Below the pieces are notes generated by a model. It ran no database searches. It had not been told where the DNA came from and was given only the letters and a program-made list of their open reading frames with translations. Of a stretch of DNA of 64,000 nt, positions 44,879-56,024 are shown in pieces (positions within the stretch are counted from its first letter, which is position 1; each line of letters opens with the position of its first letter). The translations under genes were made by a program, and so were the position numbers. The DNA lies in contig CM043958.1 of the NCBI GenBank assembly GCA_014529385.2, forward strand, positions 87,582,525 to 87,646,524, given 5' to 3'. Source of the stretch: Adiantum capillus-veneris. Taxonomy: Eukaryota; Streptophyta; Polypodiopsida; Polypodiales; Pteridaceae.

Positions 44879-46500
44879 TATATAATATCTAACTATGGGA
44901 TAATAAACGGGAACAAGGGTTAGAATATAGACATGTGCTTACGGATCTATCTCAACACGGGGGCAATGGTAAAGGGGCCCAAATGAGAGATGGTCTGTCA
45001 AGCGCAAGGTTAAGTAATGGAGCTTAAAAGACCTTAAGGTTAGCTTCATTAAAGACTTCCAATGGTTAGTGTTAAAAGTCCTTTGACCTTAAGCAAGCTA
45101 GGGCTCAGCTTGAGGTGGGAACCCGACCTAAACTTGTCTTTGACCTTAGGCAAAGCTAGGGTTGAGCTTGAGGTGTGAAATCCACCTAAGGTGCTTGTCA
45201 TGCTTGATGACTAAGGTACTTGAGGTACTTGTCATACTTAATGAGATAGTTGCTTGAGAAGCTTCCTATGCATGGGAGGTAAGATGCTTGAGTCAAAAAG
45301 AGACCCTACATTCTTAATGAGGAAGTTGCTTGAGAAGCTTCCTATGCATGGGGAGTAAGATGCTTGAGTCAAAAAGAGACCCTAAACACTTAATGAGGAA
45401 GTTGCTTGAGAAGCTTCCTATGCATAAAAGTCCCAAAGTTAGGGGGATCTTTGACCTAACGTTCCACTGACCCAAGGGGCACCCCTTGTCTAAAAGAGCA
45501 CATGGAACACATGTCAGACTCTCACTAAGCTTAACCACATAGTGTGCTTGAATGCTATTGGTTGGGCTAAAGAGGGGTCCAACGAGCTTCTACTTCCATC
45601 CAACAAATATCTAGATATTTCCAAGCTCTCTCTCTCTCTAAGGGGTAAGGAGGACACTTGTCAAAATACTACCCATGTACTTGATTGCATGCTGCATGTG
45701 ATTGGCTAAGGAGAGAGGGGTCCAATGAGCTTGCAGCATGTAGAAAAGTCACCACTCGCCGAAAGCAAGGAGGGGGGTTCTAGGGGGATATACTCCACAT
45801 ACACACTCATTTGCAAGGGTATTCTCACTTGGTGAAAGTTGAGGAACACCACCTCCTTCTCCAAGATTGTGAGAAGTGAGAGCCTACGTCAACACTCTTG
45901 GCTATGGAATGCAAATCCAACCAAGAGCCATGCTTCAATGCTTAAGCTTGCCATCTTCTCCATCTCCATTACTATGCTATTATGTATGCTAAGCAAGAAG
46001 AGTAATGATAAGTGAGGAACTATTTCTTTCTCCTATGGAATGTTTCTTCTTCCTCTTCCCTACCCTCATTCCCCGCTAGCTCTCTCCACCTTAGAAGGTG
46101 TTTGAGGCCTTGGGACTGAGGCTTGGGATAGTTAATGCTTTCTACAAGCTTATGTTATGCTTGTGATCCATGAAGCTTTCCATCTTCATTGCATCACGTA
46201 GGTCACAAGGAACACAAAGATTGTATTGTACCAAGTCTCTCTTGATGGGAGAAACTATAATACAAATGCCTATTGGAGGGGGGACCGGCTCCATATGAAT
46301 CCGGTCCTCAACTATTGTCATGTTCTCTAAATTCTCTCTCTTGCAAAAGTATTGTTCATGCCAAGTTAACTAAGTACCATGTTTATGTTGCTACCATCAA
46401 TTAAGTTCACCTGCTATGCTCACAAAGTAATCTCTCAAAAATGCTTCACCTAATTTCCTAATTCCGCTACTCTCAAAGTTCATAGGCCATTTACATTACA
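44879..46500 (+). repeat. 5' LTR of the inner gypsy element
   Basis: 1622 bp. Contains three 76-bp direct repeats starting CTTAATGAG (45237, 45313, 45389), two copies of a roughly 63-bp unit around CTTTGACCTTAxGCAAGCTAGG, and a run of six G at 45772. Confidence 0.92.
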
Positions 46501-46501
46501 T

Positions 46502-46513
46502 TGGGATCAGAGC
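46502..46513 (+). other. Primer-binding site, initiator Met tRNA type
   Basis: TGGGATCAGAGC, one mismatch from TGGTATCAGAGC, one base after the 5' LTR. Confidence 0.88.
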
Positions 46514-46912
46514 ATTTGGTTTCTTTTCTTGCTTAAGAAGAGAGGTACTTAAGTAGCCTATAAATGGTTGTTTTTGTTAATTATATTAGGGTAAGTGGGT
46601 CTGGGATCTATTATCGGTTTTGTTGAGCTCACTATGTGGGATATGGTGCACACTTCGGGAGCTTTGGTCTTAATAATGGAGTCTTTTTAGAGTTTCCTAC
46701 GGATTTACCATTATTGAGCCATAAGAAGTCCAAAAGGAGCTATCCCTCGACAACTTTGCTATGTTAGACTCACTCCACTACTCTCTATAAATAACCAATT
46801 TGAGCCGTGGGTGTAGATACTTAAGTGCCTATTTTCAAAGGCTAAGAGGAGTAGCAAATAAGGTTTTGAATTGCCAAAGCATACACCAAGTAAACATATA
46901 AGTTTAATTAAC

Positions 46913-47930
46913 ATGGCTGACAATAACCAAGAGAGTAGAATGAACAGTGATAACTTTGATTTTGCACATGAAGGTGCCAATGATGATGCCCCCATGTTTG
47001 TTAATTATCTTGTCACTAGGTTGCAACAAGCTATGGGCAACCCCACTTTGCAAGCTGAAGTTGACAACTTCGTGCTTATGGGATTTTCTTTCCTCTCAAG
47101 AGGAGAGAGAGCTTACGAGGCCTCTTGAAGAGACCCCCAAAAGAAGACTCTCTCCCATACGAGAGGAGGAATCCAAAGATCAAGAAAGCAATGAATCCCT
47201 AAATTCCTCCGAATATGTGGCTCCACGAAGAAGGCAGGCTAAAAGATCGCCAACTCCTCCCAAGAGGAAATGGTTAACCCATAGTCCTTCTCCTCATCAC
47301 TCCAAAAGGGAAGAGAGGAAACCAAGGAAGAAAAGTGCATAAAAGAGGTCACCCTCTTCTCCTTATTCTTCACCTTCCTCCTTACCTTGCATAGCGAAGG
47401 TCACAAAAGCTCAAGAAGCTCAAAGAGGGAGGAAAGAGTATCTCTTTTCTCACCTATGATGGCTTTTTGGTGCTACCAACAAAGTATTGGTCTTCATCCA
47501 ACAATTTGATGCGGCCTTTGGAGACGAGGGCTTCAAGGAGTCCTCCAAGCTACACCATGTAGCTATGCACTTCCAAAAATCGGCTCGTCAATGGTGGGTT
47601 AGCCTTCGTGGCAATGGCGAAGCCCCAAAGACATGGAAAACTCTACGAGTTTTCATCATGAAGCAATTCCTTGCAAGCCATGCAAAGGACAAAGTGCTCA
47701 CCGAATGGCGGAGTTTAAGGCTTCTCTCTCATGAGTCTATCCACAAATATGTGGACAAGTTTTGGGATTTACATCTCAAGGCTACTGTGTTTCAAAAGAT
47801 AGACTTTGCTGAGCAAAAACAACAATTCTGTGTAAGATTACCTGAAGAGATGGCCGAGTATGTCAAATCTCAACGGCCTGACTCTATCAGCAAAGTAATC
47901 CACCATACCATGGTTGCTTCACGGGTTCTA
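46913..47930 (+). pseudogene. gag of the inner gypsy element
   Basis: Capsid protein. ATG at 46913 (MADNNQESRMNSDNFDFAHE). A frame change near 47100 leads into a Pro/Ser/Arg-rich stretch and a TAA at 47340-47342. The gag core is open from 47487: FGDEGFKESSKLHHVAMHFQ, KSARQWWVSLRG, WKTLRVFIMKQFLASHAKD and FCVRLPEEMAEYVKSQ. The zinc knuckle expected after the core is absent because a deletion fuses gag to the protease at about 47930. Confidence 0.85.
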
Positions 47931-50900
47931 CTCTCAACTTCATATCAATGGAGTTGGCCACCAAGTTGGGCATTCAAGCTTTTGAGATGGGAGATGCTAT
48001 AACTACCGATGCTGCTTTCAAGGGACATCAAGCCTCCGTTACTCCCTTGATTGGGAAGTTGAGGCTTCATGTCCAAAGCTATGGCGACAAAGAAGACTTC
48101 TTTATCTCTCCTCTCCAACATGAGGATGCTATCCTAGGGATACCATGGTTCAACCGCATGGCTGCCAGCATGAAGTTCCCTGAAAGGAGAATCTACTTCA
48201 CCTATAGGGGAAAGAATATGTATATAGATGCTAATGAGTCTGGTCGTACTATACCACTTGTAAATCCTCTCGCCCTTGATAAATCAATGAAAAGCTTAGT
48301 TTCTACGTACATGATTTTTGTCAAAGAATCCCTAAAAGGTCCTAATGTTTCATCAAAGGTGAATGGTAGGAGTCAAGAAGAGTTAGACTTGTCTAACTTT
48401 CTAAAAGGATTCCAAGATGTGTTCATTGATGATATCCCTATGGACTTACCTCCAAATCGAGGGGATGATGACCATCGAATTGAGCTTCTATCAGGAAACT
48501 CACCGCCTAACAAACCTCCCTATCAAGTTTCACAAGCTCAACAAGAGGAGATCATGAGGCAAGTACAAGAATTGGTAGACAAAGAAATGGTGAGGCCTAG
48601 CTCCTCTCCCTTTTGCTCTCCAGTTCTTTGAGAAAGAAAGGTGGTACATACCGCATGTGTGTGGATTATCACGCACTAAACCATATCACTATCAAAAACA
48701 GATTTCCCGTACCTCGGGTAGAAGATCTGTTTGATAAGCTACAAGGCTTTACCTACTTCAGTAGGATTGACCTTAAAATTGGCTACCATCAAATAAGGAT
48801 AGTGAGTGAAGATATCATAAAGACCGCATTTCGTACAATGTTTGGCCTTTATGAATATCTAGTCATGCCTTTTGGCTTGACTAATGCACCAGCTACATTC
48901 AATCAGTTAATGGATAAATTTTTTAGACCCTACCGCAAATTCACTGGAGTGTTCTTTGATTATATCATCATCTGATCCAATTCCTTGGAGGAACACAAGA
49001 AACATCTCCAAGTGATTTTTCAAGCATTAAGGGAGAATAAGCTTTTTCTTGATCAAAAGAAAAGCGAATTTTTCCTTCAAGAGATTCAATACTTAGGTCA
49101 TAGTATCTCTCGAGATGATATACGTATGGATCCATCAAAGTTGGAGGTAATAAAAGCATGGCCTAATTGTAGGAATCTACATGAGCTAAGAAGCTTTATT
49201 GGTATGTGTGCATACTATAGATGCTTCATAGCAAAATTCTCTCAAATAGCAGGACCCTTAAATGACTTAACAAAGAAAAACGCTAAGTATTCATGGACTG
49301 CTAAGGAGCAAAGTGCTTTTGACAAGCTCAAAGAGAAGCTTATCTCCCAACCAATCCTTATGCTTCCGGATCTCTCAAAGCCATTTGAGGTCCAATGTGA
49401 TGCTTGTGCTGATTGCCTTGGAGCAATCTTGCTTCAAGAAGGAGTTGCCATAGCATATGAGAGCCGAAGGCTCAACACGAATGAACGGGTCTTAGGCATT
49501 TACGAGAAAGAGCTGTTAGCTGTTCTACATGCCCTAGACACATGGAAGCACTATCTATTGGGGACTCCATTCATCTTACAAACAGACCATCAAAGTCTCA
49601 AGTACTTCATGATGCAAACAAAGCTTTCCGACAAACAAATGAGGTGGGCAAATTTTCTTTCACAATTTAATTTCCACATTGCTCACATTGTTGGTAAGCA
49701 CAATCAAGTGGCTGATGCACTTTCACAACGACCAAAAGCTAATGCTGTGTCAATAGCAACTCACAATGATCTATCTTCTATGATAGATGAGTATGCTATT
49801 GACCCTGATTTTAAGGAAATAATGTCAGCCCTTGCTTTGGGGAAGAAAGAGGAATCATTCACCTTGAAGGATGGTTATCTTCTCCATGGCAATAGGCTAT
49901 GTGTTACCCACTCCCTTCGTGAGAAAGTCATGTATGAATCCCATGCTCCTTCCTATGTGGGGCTTAGAGGCATTCAACCTACTCTTCGAGGAGTAGAGAC
50001 GTACTTTTATTGGCCTACCATGAAAGTGGACATACAAGAGTATGTTTCAAAATGTGTAGTATGCCAAAAGACCAAGCATGATAGAGGGAAGAAACCTCGA
50101 TTACTCCAGTCATTGCCAATTCCTAATTCACCATGGGAGAGTATATTCATGGATTTTATCTTTGGATTACCAAACTCTATCCATGGGAATATGGGAATAT
50201 GGACAATAGTCTACAGGTTTAGCAAGCAAGCACACTTTATCCCTGTCAAGAAGACTATTAAGGCACACCAAATGGCAACTCTCTTCATATCACAGATTTT
50301 CAAACACCATGGATTGCCAACATCCATCGTGTCAGATAGAGATCCTAGAATGACTTGTAATTTTTGGAAAGTTCTCTTCAAAAATCTAGGTACAAGATTG
50401 AATTTCTCTTCGGCCTATCACCCACAAACGGATGGCCAAAGTGAGATAGCCAATCTTAAGATTCTTGATCTACTAAAGACCTATGTTACAGAAGTAGATT
50501 CACGCTCACAATGGGAAAAGTACTTACCTCTTGTAGAGTATGCGTATAATAATACTATCCATACTTCTACGGGAAAAGCACCTTCTGAAATCGTAGAGGG
50601 AAGACCTAAAAGTCCCTTGCTACTTAAAGTACATGGGAAGATCTTCCCTACCGATGAGTATAGCCGTGACCTGCAATCATTTTTTCAAAAGATTAAGGAG
50701 GCTATATCCATCTCCCAACTAAGGCAAAAAGATGCTGCTGACAAGTATAGAAGGGCCTTAACGTTCAAAGAAAATGATTGGGTCTTCCTTAAGTTTCCTA
50801 AGGTTCGATTGAGGCAAACGACGGGCAAAAATCCTACGGGACATCAAAAGTATTATGCTAAACTAGCAAAAAGAAACTATGGTCCTTTTCAAATTCCGAA

Positions 50901-51225
50901 GCCAATCAATGAGGTGGCTTATCAACTCAAGTTGCCTAACCATTGGCTCATACACAATGCTTTCCATGTGAGCCTACTCAAGCCCTACAAAGGATAGCCT
51001 CCAAATGAACCTATTATTGAAGACCCTCCCGAAATCGAAGATCAAGAAGAGGTACTACAACCCAAAGCTATCCTTCGGCATGAAGACAAGGCACTACGAC
51101 ATGGTAAGATTATCCGACGGTATCTTATTAAGTTCAAAAATTATCCTTTTGAAGATGCTAGATGGATGAAAGGAATCCAGCTTAAGGATAGTATGAACCT
51201 TGTCAACGCTTACAATGCTACATGA
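47930..51225 (+). pseudogene. pol of the inner gypsy element
   Basis: Protease: the reading starts FTGSTLNFISMELATKLG, so the active-site Asp of the DTG/DSG box is missing, then ILGIPWFNRMAA. RT: a frame change near 48613, GGTYRMCVDYHALNHITIKN, FSRIDLKIGYHQIR, then FFDY at 48952-48963 instead of FFDD and TGA at 48973-48975. From 48985 a 670-codon frame holds RNase H (FEVQCDACADCLGAIL, TDHQSLKYF), the integrase zinc-binding region (CVVCQK; second His replaced in YVGLRG) and the integrase core with the D, D, E residues in MDFIFGLP, SDRDPR and GQSEIAN, ending HNAFHVSLLKPYKG. After TAG at 50995-50997 a chromodomain-like stretch (RYLIKFKNYPFEDARWMKG) runs to TGA at 51223-51225. Confidence 0.92.
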
Positions 51226-51571
51226 GAGTAAGCAAATGTACATGTTTCTTTTAATGATCAATATTTTGTCTTATAAGACTAATTATCTCTTTACTGTGCA
51301 CAAATTTAAGTAATATGCATACTAAGAATCATGTTTGGGATGACGACGTCTCTCAAACACCATGTAGAATTTGTCACTCTACTTGGGAAGATGAAATGGA
51401 CTAAAGAGAGACATGCTTGCGGTAGCTTTATCTCCCAAGCACCAAATGGATTAGTCATCCATCTTGGAATGATGTCATAGGGTAAAAAGGGATCCTCTAC
51501 CCGCTAAGACAAATTGACTAATGACTATGACTTTATCTCTTTTACCTCATTGTCGAGGACGACTATGATTT

Positions 51572-51585
51572 CAAGAGAGAGGTAA
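51572..51585 (+). other. Purine-rich tract before the 3' LTR
   Basis: AAGAGAGAGGTAA next to the TG start of the 3' LTR; the likely plus-strand primer. Confidence 0.7.
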
Positions 51586-52589
51586 TGTCAGTAGATATCT
51601 AATATCTAACCAACCCAAATGATTTTCTCATATGAAACTAATCATTTAATATGGGATGATAAACGGGAACAAGGGTTAGAATACAGACATGTGCTTACGA
51701 ATCTATCTCAACACAGGGCCAATGGTAAAGGAGCCCAAATGAGAGATGGTTTGTCAAAGAGCAAGGTTAACTAATGGAGCTTAAAGACCTTAGGGTTAGC
51801 TTCATTGAGGCTTTATTAAAGAACTCCAATGGTTAGTGTTAAAAGTCCTGTGACTTTAAGCAAGCTAGGGCTGAGTTTGAGGTGCGAACCTAACTAAACT
51901 TGTCTTTGACCTTAAGCAAGCTAGGGTTGTGCTTGAGGTGGGAACCCGACCTAAACTTGCCTTTGACCTTAGGCAAGCTAGGGCTGAGCTTGAGGTGGGA
52001 ACTCCACCTAAGATGCTTGTCATGCTTGATGACTAAGGTACTTGAGGTACTTGTCATACTTAATGAGGAAGTAGCTTGAGAAGCTTCCTATGCATGGGGG
52101 GTAAGATGCTTGAGTCAAAAAGAGAACCTACACTCTTAATGAGGAAGTTGCTTGAGAAGCTTCCTATGCATGGGGAGGTAAGATGCTTGAATCAAAAAGA
52201 GACCTTACACACTTAATGAGGAAGTTGCTTGAGAAGCTTCCTATGCATAAAAGTCCCAAAGTTAGGGGAATCTTTGACCTAACCTTCCACTCACCCAAGG
52301 GGCACCCCTTGTCTAAAAGAGCACATGGGACACATGTCAGACTCTCACTAAGCTTAACCACATGGTGTGCTTGAATGCTATTGGTTGGTCTAAAGAGGGG
52401 TCCAATGAGCTTCTACTTCCATCCAACAAATATCTAGATATTTTCAAGCTCTCTCTCTTTAAGGGGTAAGGAGGACACTTGTCAAAAGACTACCCATGTA
52501 CTTGACTGCATGCTGCATGTGAGTGGCTAGGGGGAGAGGGGTCCAATGAGCTTGCACCATGTAGAAAAGTCACCACTCGCCCAAAGCAA

Positions 52590-52620
<31 letters not shown>

Positions 52621-53351
52621 TGCTAGGGGGATATACTTCACACACACACACACACGCTCATTTGCAAGGGCATTCTCACTTGGTGAAAGTTGAGGAACAC
52701 CACCTCCTTCTCCAAGCTTGTGAGAAGTGAAAGCCTACATCAACACTTTTGGCTATGGAATGAAAATCCAACCAAGAGCCATGCTTCAATGCTTAAGCTT
52801 GCCATCTTCTCCATCTCCATTACTATGCTATTATGTATGCTAAGCAAGAAGAGTAATGATAAGTGACGAACTATTTCTTTCTCCTACGGAATGTTTCTTC
52901 TTCCTCTTCCCTACCCTCATTCCCCGCTAGCTCTCGCCACATTTGAAGGTGTTTGAGGCCTTGGGATTGAGGCTTGGGATAGTTAATGCTTTCTACAAGT
53001 TTATGTTATGCTTGTGATGCATGAAGCTTTCCATCTTCATTGCATCACGTAGGTCACAAGGAACACAAAGATTGTATTGTACCAAGTCTCTCTTGATGGG
53101 AGAAACTATAATACAAATGCCTATTGGAGGGGGGACCGGCTCCATATGAATCCGGTCCTCAACTATTGTCATGTTCTCTAAATTCTCTCTCTTGCAAAAG
53201 TATTGTTCATGCCAAGTTAACTAAGTACCATGTTTATATTGCTACCATCAATTAAGTTCACATGCTATGCTCACAAAGTAATCTCTAAAAAATGCTTCAC
53301 CTAATTTCCTAATTCTGCTACTCTCAAAGTTCATAGGCCATTTACATTACA
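51586..53351 (+). repeat. 3' LTR of the inner gypsy element
   Basis: 1766 bp, highly similar to the 5' LTR. It is longer because it has a third copy of the ~63-bp CTTTGACCTTAxGCAAGC unit, a run of 28 G at 52593-52620 where the 5' LTR has six, and a different first ~70 bp. Confidence 0.92.
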
Positions 53352-53356
53352 ACTCC
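53352..53356. repeat. Target-site duplication ACTCC (right copy)
   Basis: Same five bases as 44874-44878. Confidence 0.9.
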
Positions 53357-54960
53357 CCCCTTGGAGAAGCGTTTCCATCCTCAAAAACAAAAGAAGGGAA
53401 TTTCTTCTTAAGAACGCATGTTTCCCAAGTGGCACCTTCTTCAGGTCTATCTTTCCACTTAACTAATCAACGCACATGATGATGAGGAGTATGTAAATAA
53501 TGATAGAATGCATTTTGGTCCGTATAGATAGGTGGGAGGTTCAATGAAATGGACCAAATCTAGTGATCAATTACATTGTCATCTCTATGTAAGTGTTTAT
53601 ATAAACGACTAACCTGAAAAACCAAGTGAATGCGAGAGTGCATGTAAAGGAGTTTGTAGGCCATATCTCCAACTCGTGTGAGTATTTTGAATGGGCCACA
53701 ATATCTAGGAGATAAATTAGGCGTAGGACCAATTTTCAAAGTTTTGAATACTCGGAAACACGCAAAAATACCTTTTCACCTTCCATGAAAGTTTTTTGCC
53801 AACGTTTCTCAGCAACATACTTCTTATATCTATCACATGCTTGTCAAACGTTTTGACGAACAATTTTCAACATATCCATATGCTTTTGGATAAATTCCTT
53901 GACTTGTTGAATTTTCTCAGTAGCCAATCGCACCATAACTGGTGATCTAGGTTGAAAACGGTACATAATCATGAAGGGACTAAACCTAGTAGTAACATGC
54001 TTTGTACTATTATTAGCAAATTCCAAAATAGGGAGATAAACTTCCCAATTAGATTGCTTCATGATAATTTACACTCATAAAATATCCTCTAGCACGTGAT
54101 TAAATCATTAGTATGGTCTTTGGATGATCTGAGTACAACCCTCTAGAAGTGACTGTTAAACTTGGAATCACAATCACTCATAATATTGCTAGGCAATCCA
54201 TATAATCTATACAAATTGTCAATAGCTTGCTAACTCTCGAGTTTTAATGGTGGACTTGATTGTTTAGTCAACCTATCTACAATCATGCATACTGAATCAT
54301 TACCTTGTACGTTGGTTGGTACACCCACAATAAAACCCATAGAAATACTTTCCCATTCACCATTGGATCAAATCTCCAAAAGATGTAAGAGACCTCTTAC
54401 CTTTAGGTGCTCTGCTTTATCAATTTGACATTTTTGGCAATGCAAGACGTAGTCTTGAACATATCCATGTAATCTTGGCTAGTAAAGTTGTCATCGTATG
54501 AGTGCACGAGTCTTCTTTTATACTTGGGTGCCCTCCACTAGAGATGTCATGACATTCATAAAGAATTTGGCGCTTAATGTCTACATCCATTGGTACACAA
54601 ACTCTCTCCTTGTGGCATAGGCATCCATCATCTATGGAAAAAAACTCCCATCTAGTCAGTTCATGTCTCAAAAGAGGAGAACCACGTGTGGAGGAAATAG
54701 ACACACTACCAGCATTGGAATGATAAGGATCCCTCTTTTTGACATAACTCCACACCTTCAAGTATGCATCATCATGCTCACATTTACTCTTAAGAGATTC
54801 CAAAAATTCACTTCTAAGGGCTATGAACATAAGAGAATCTCAATCGTTTGACTAAGAGCATCGACTACCACATTGTATCGTCCTTATGATACGAAAGATT
54901 TGCATCATAGTCCGAAAGAATCTCATCCCACTGATAGCCATTTTTCGGCTTTCCGTAATT
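53357..54960 (-). pseudogene. Outer Ty3/gypsy element: end of RNase H, integrase, chromodomain-like end
   Basis: Read on the minus strand from right to left. Near 54950-54840: end of RNase H (SDYDANLSYHKDD, VVVDALSQT). 54830-54420: linker and integrase zinc-binding region (CVPMDVDIKRQILYECHDIS, SGGHPSI). 54420-54065: catalytic core, frame-broken (GFIVGVPTN, CMIVDRLTKQS). 54062-53844: NWEVYLPILEFANNSTKHVT, FSPFMIMYRFQPRSPVMVRL. Then KRWQKTFMEGEKVFLRV, and near 53465-53370 LVKWKDRPEEGATWE, typical of the chromodomain end. Stops throughout. Confidence 0.88.
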
Positions 54961-55309
54961 GCCATAGTGAGTTAACCCACCCTACCAAAATCATCCAAAC
55001 ACTGTGGCTATCCCTACCATTTCACTGTATATAGGTGTGTGTGAGTTAGGGGACTTTTCCCATATCTTCTTAAAAATATTGAGGATGGTTTACGTGAGGA
55101 TGGTTTACGTGACATTTATGTCAATGTCTTTATATTGATTTGCCAATTTCAACTTGCTCAAACTTTACCGTTGGTTTTACTTTTGCTAAATTTTGGTGTT
55201 TGGTTTGTAGATATGGATGAAGACCTTGATTAGGATGAGGCACAATGGATTTTCAGTAAGGAGCAAGTTTGATGTGGCAGAATTGACTTATTAGTTATTG
55301 CCAGCATCC

Positions 55310-56024
55310 AAGAGGATGAATCAATGTTGGAGGGTGAATACTTGAGTCGCAAGCAGTGCAAAGAATTGTGTCCAAACTTTTTTGTTCAAAATACTCTCTT
55401 TAGAACAAGTCACCATGCAAAGGGAAATCCACCAGTGAAGCTCTCTGGTTTGCAACGTGTGGGTTTGGCAAGATTTCTTCTCCAATGATGTATCTGCCAA
55501 CAATGAGCTGCCCCCAACATAACCAGATTGCCATCTAGTAATATACTAATGCTATGTACATTGCATATTGGGCAAAAGGTTTAACTGGGATGGTAAGCCT
55601 CCTAACGCGGGCGTTGGACTTGGTCGCATTGTCAACAAGATTTCAACACAGAATGAGCAAATGTCAGCACCATCGCAAAAGAATTCGGTTGTCTTTTTGC
55701 CAGAAGAGCATGAAAGTTATTGTGGAAATGGCAAGCCAAGGAGTGGACCTAGCAAGCCAATGTGAAACTCCTACAAACTTGTCGTTGAAAGTGTTAGAGC
55801 TTGAGACAGAGCTTAATACCAACAGAAGAGAGCTTGCACTATCTCAAAGCAAGCTAGTAGAGTACAACTCAAATTTTGGTCCTCTTCTAAAAGAAGATGT
55901 TACAGCAGCCACAATTCACTTCAACGCCTTTTTGACTACATCTTCCAACTTTGTTCCCCTTGGTTCTGATAAATTTTGTTTGAATGATATTTTGACAGAT
56001 CTCACTCAACATGTTGAGTTGTAA
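55310..56024 (+). pseudogene. Coding-like remnant of unknown family in the insertion
   Basis: Readings across frames: EGEYLSRKQCKELCPNFFVQ, RFNWDGKPPNAGVGLGRIVN, then KVLELETELNTNRRELALSQ and FLTTSSNFVPLGSDKFCLND. The longest open part is 55554-56024. The frame changes suggest either intron remains or decay of a captured host gene or transposon ORF. I do not recognise it. Confidence 0.35.

Larger units (their letters stand above)
44879..53351 (+). mobile_element. Complete Ty3/gypsy element (8.5 kb)
   Basis: Two LTRs (44879-46500 and 51586-53351), both TG...CA, a primer-binding site, gag, polyprotein in the order protease, RT, RNase H, integrase, chromodomain-like end, a purine-rich tract and a 5-bp target duplication ACTCC. 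That gene order defines Ty3/gypsy; the C-terminal chromodomain-like segment suggests a chromovirus. Inactive: protease start deleted, RT active site altered, two nonsense codons. Inserted into the 3' part of the outer minus-strand gypsy polyprotein. Confidence 0.95.
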
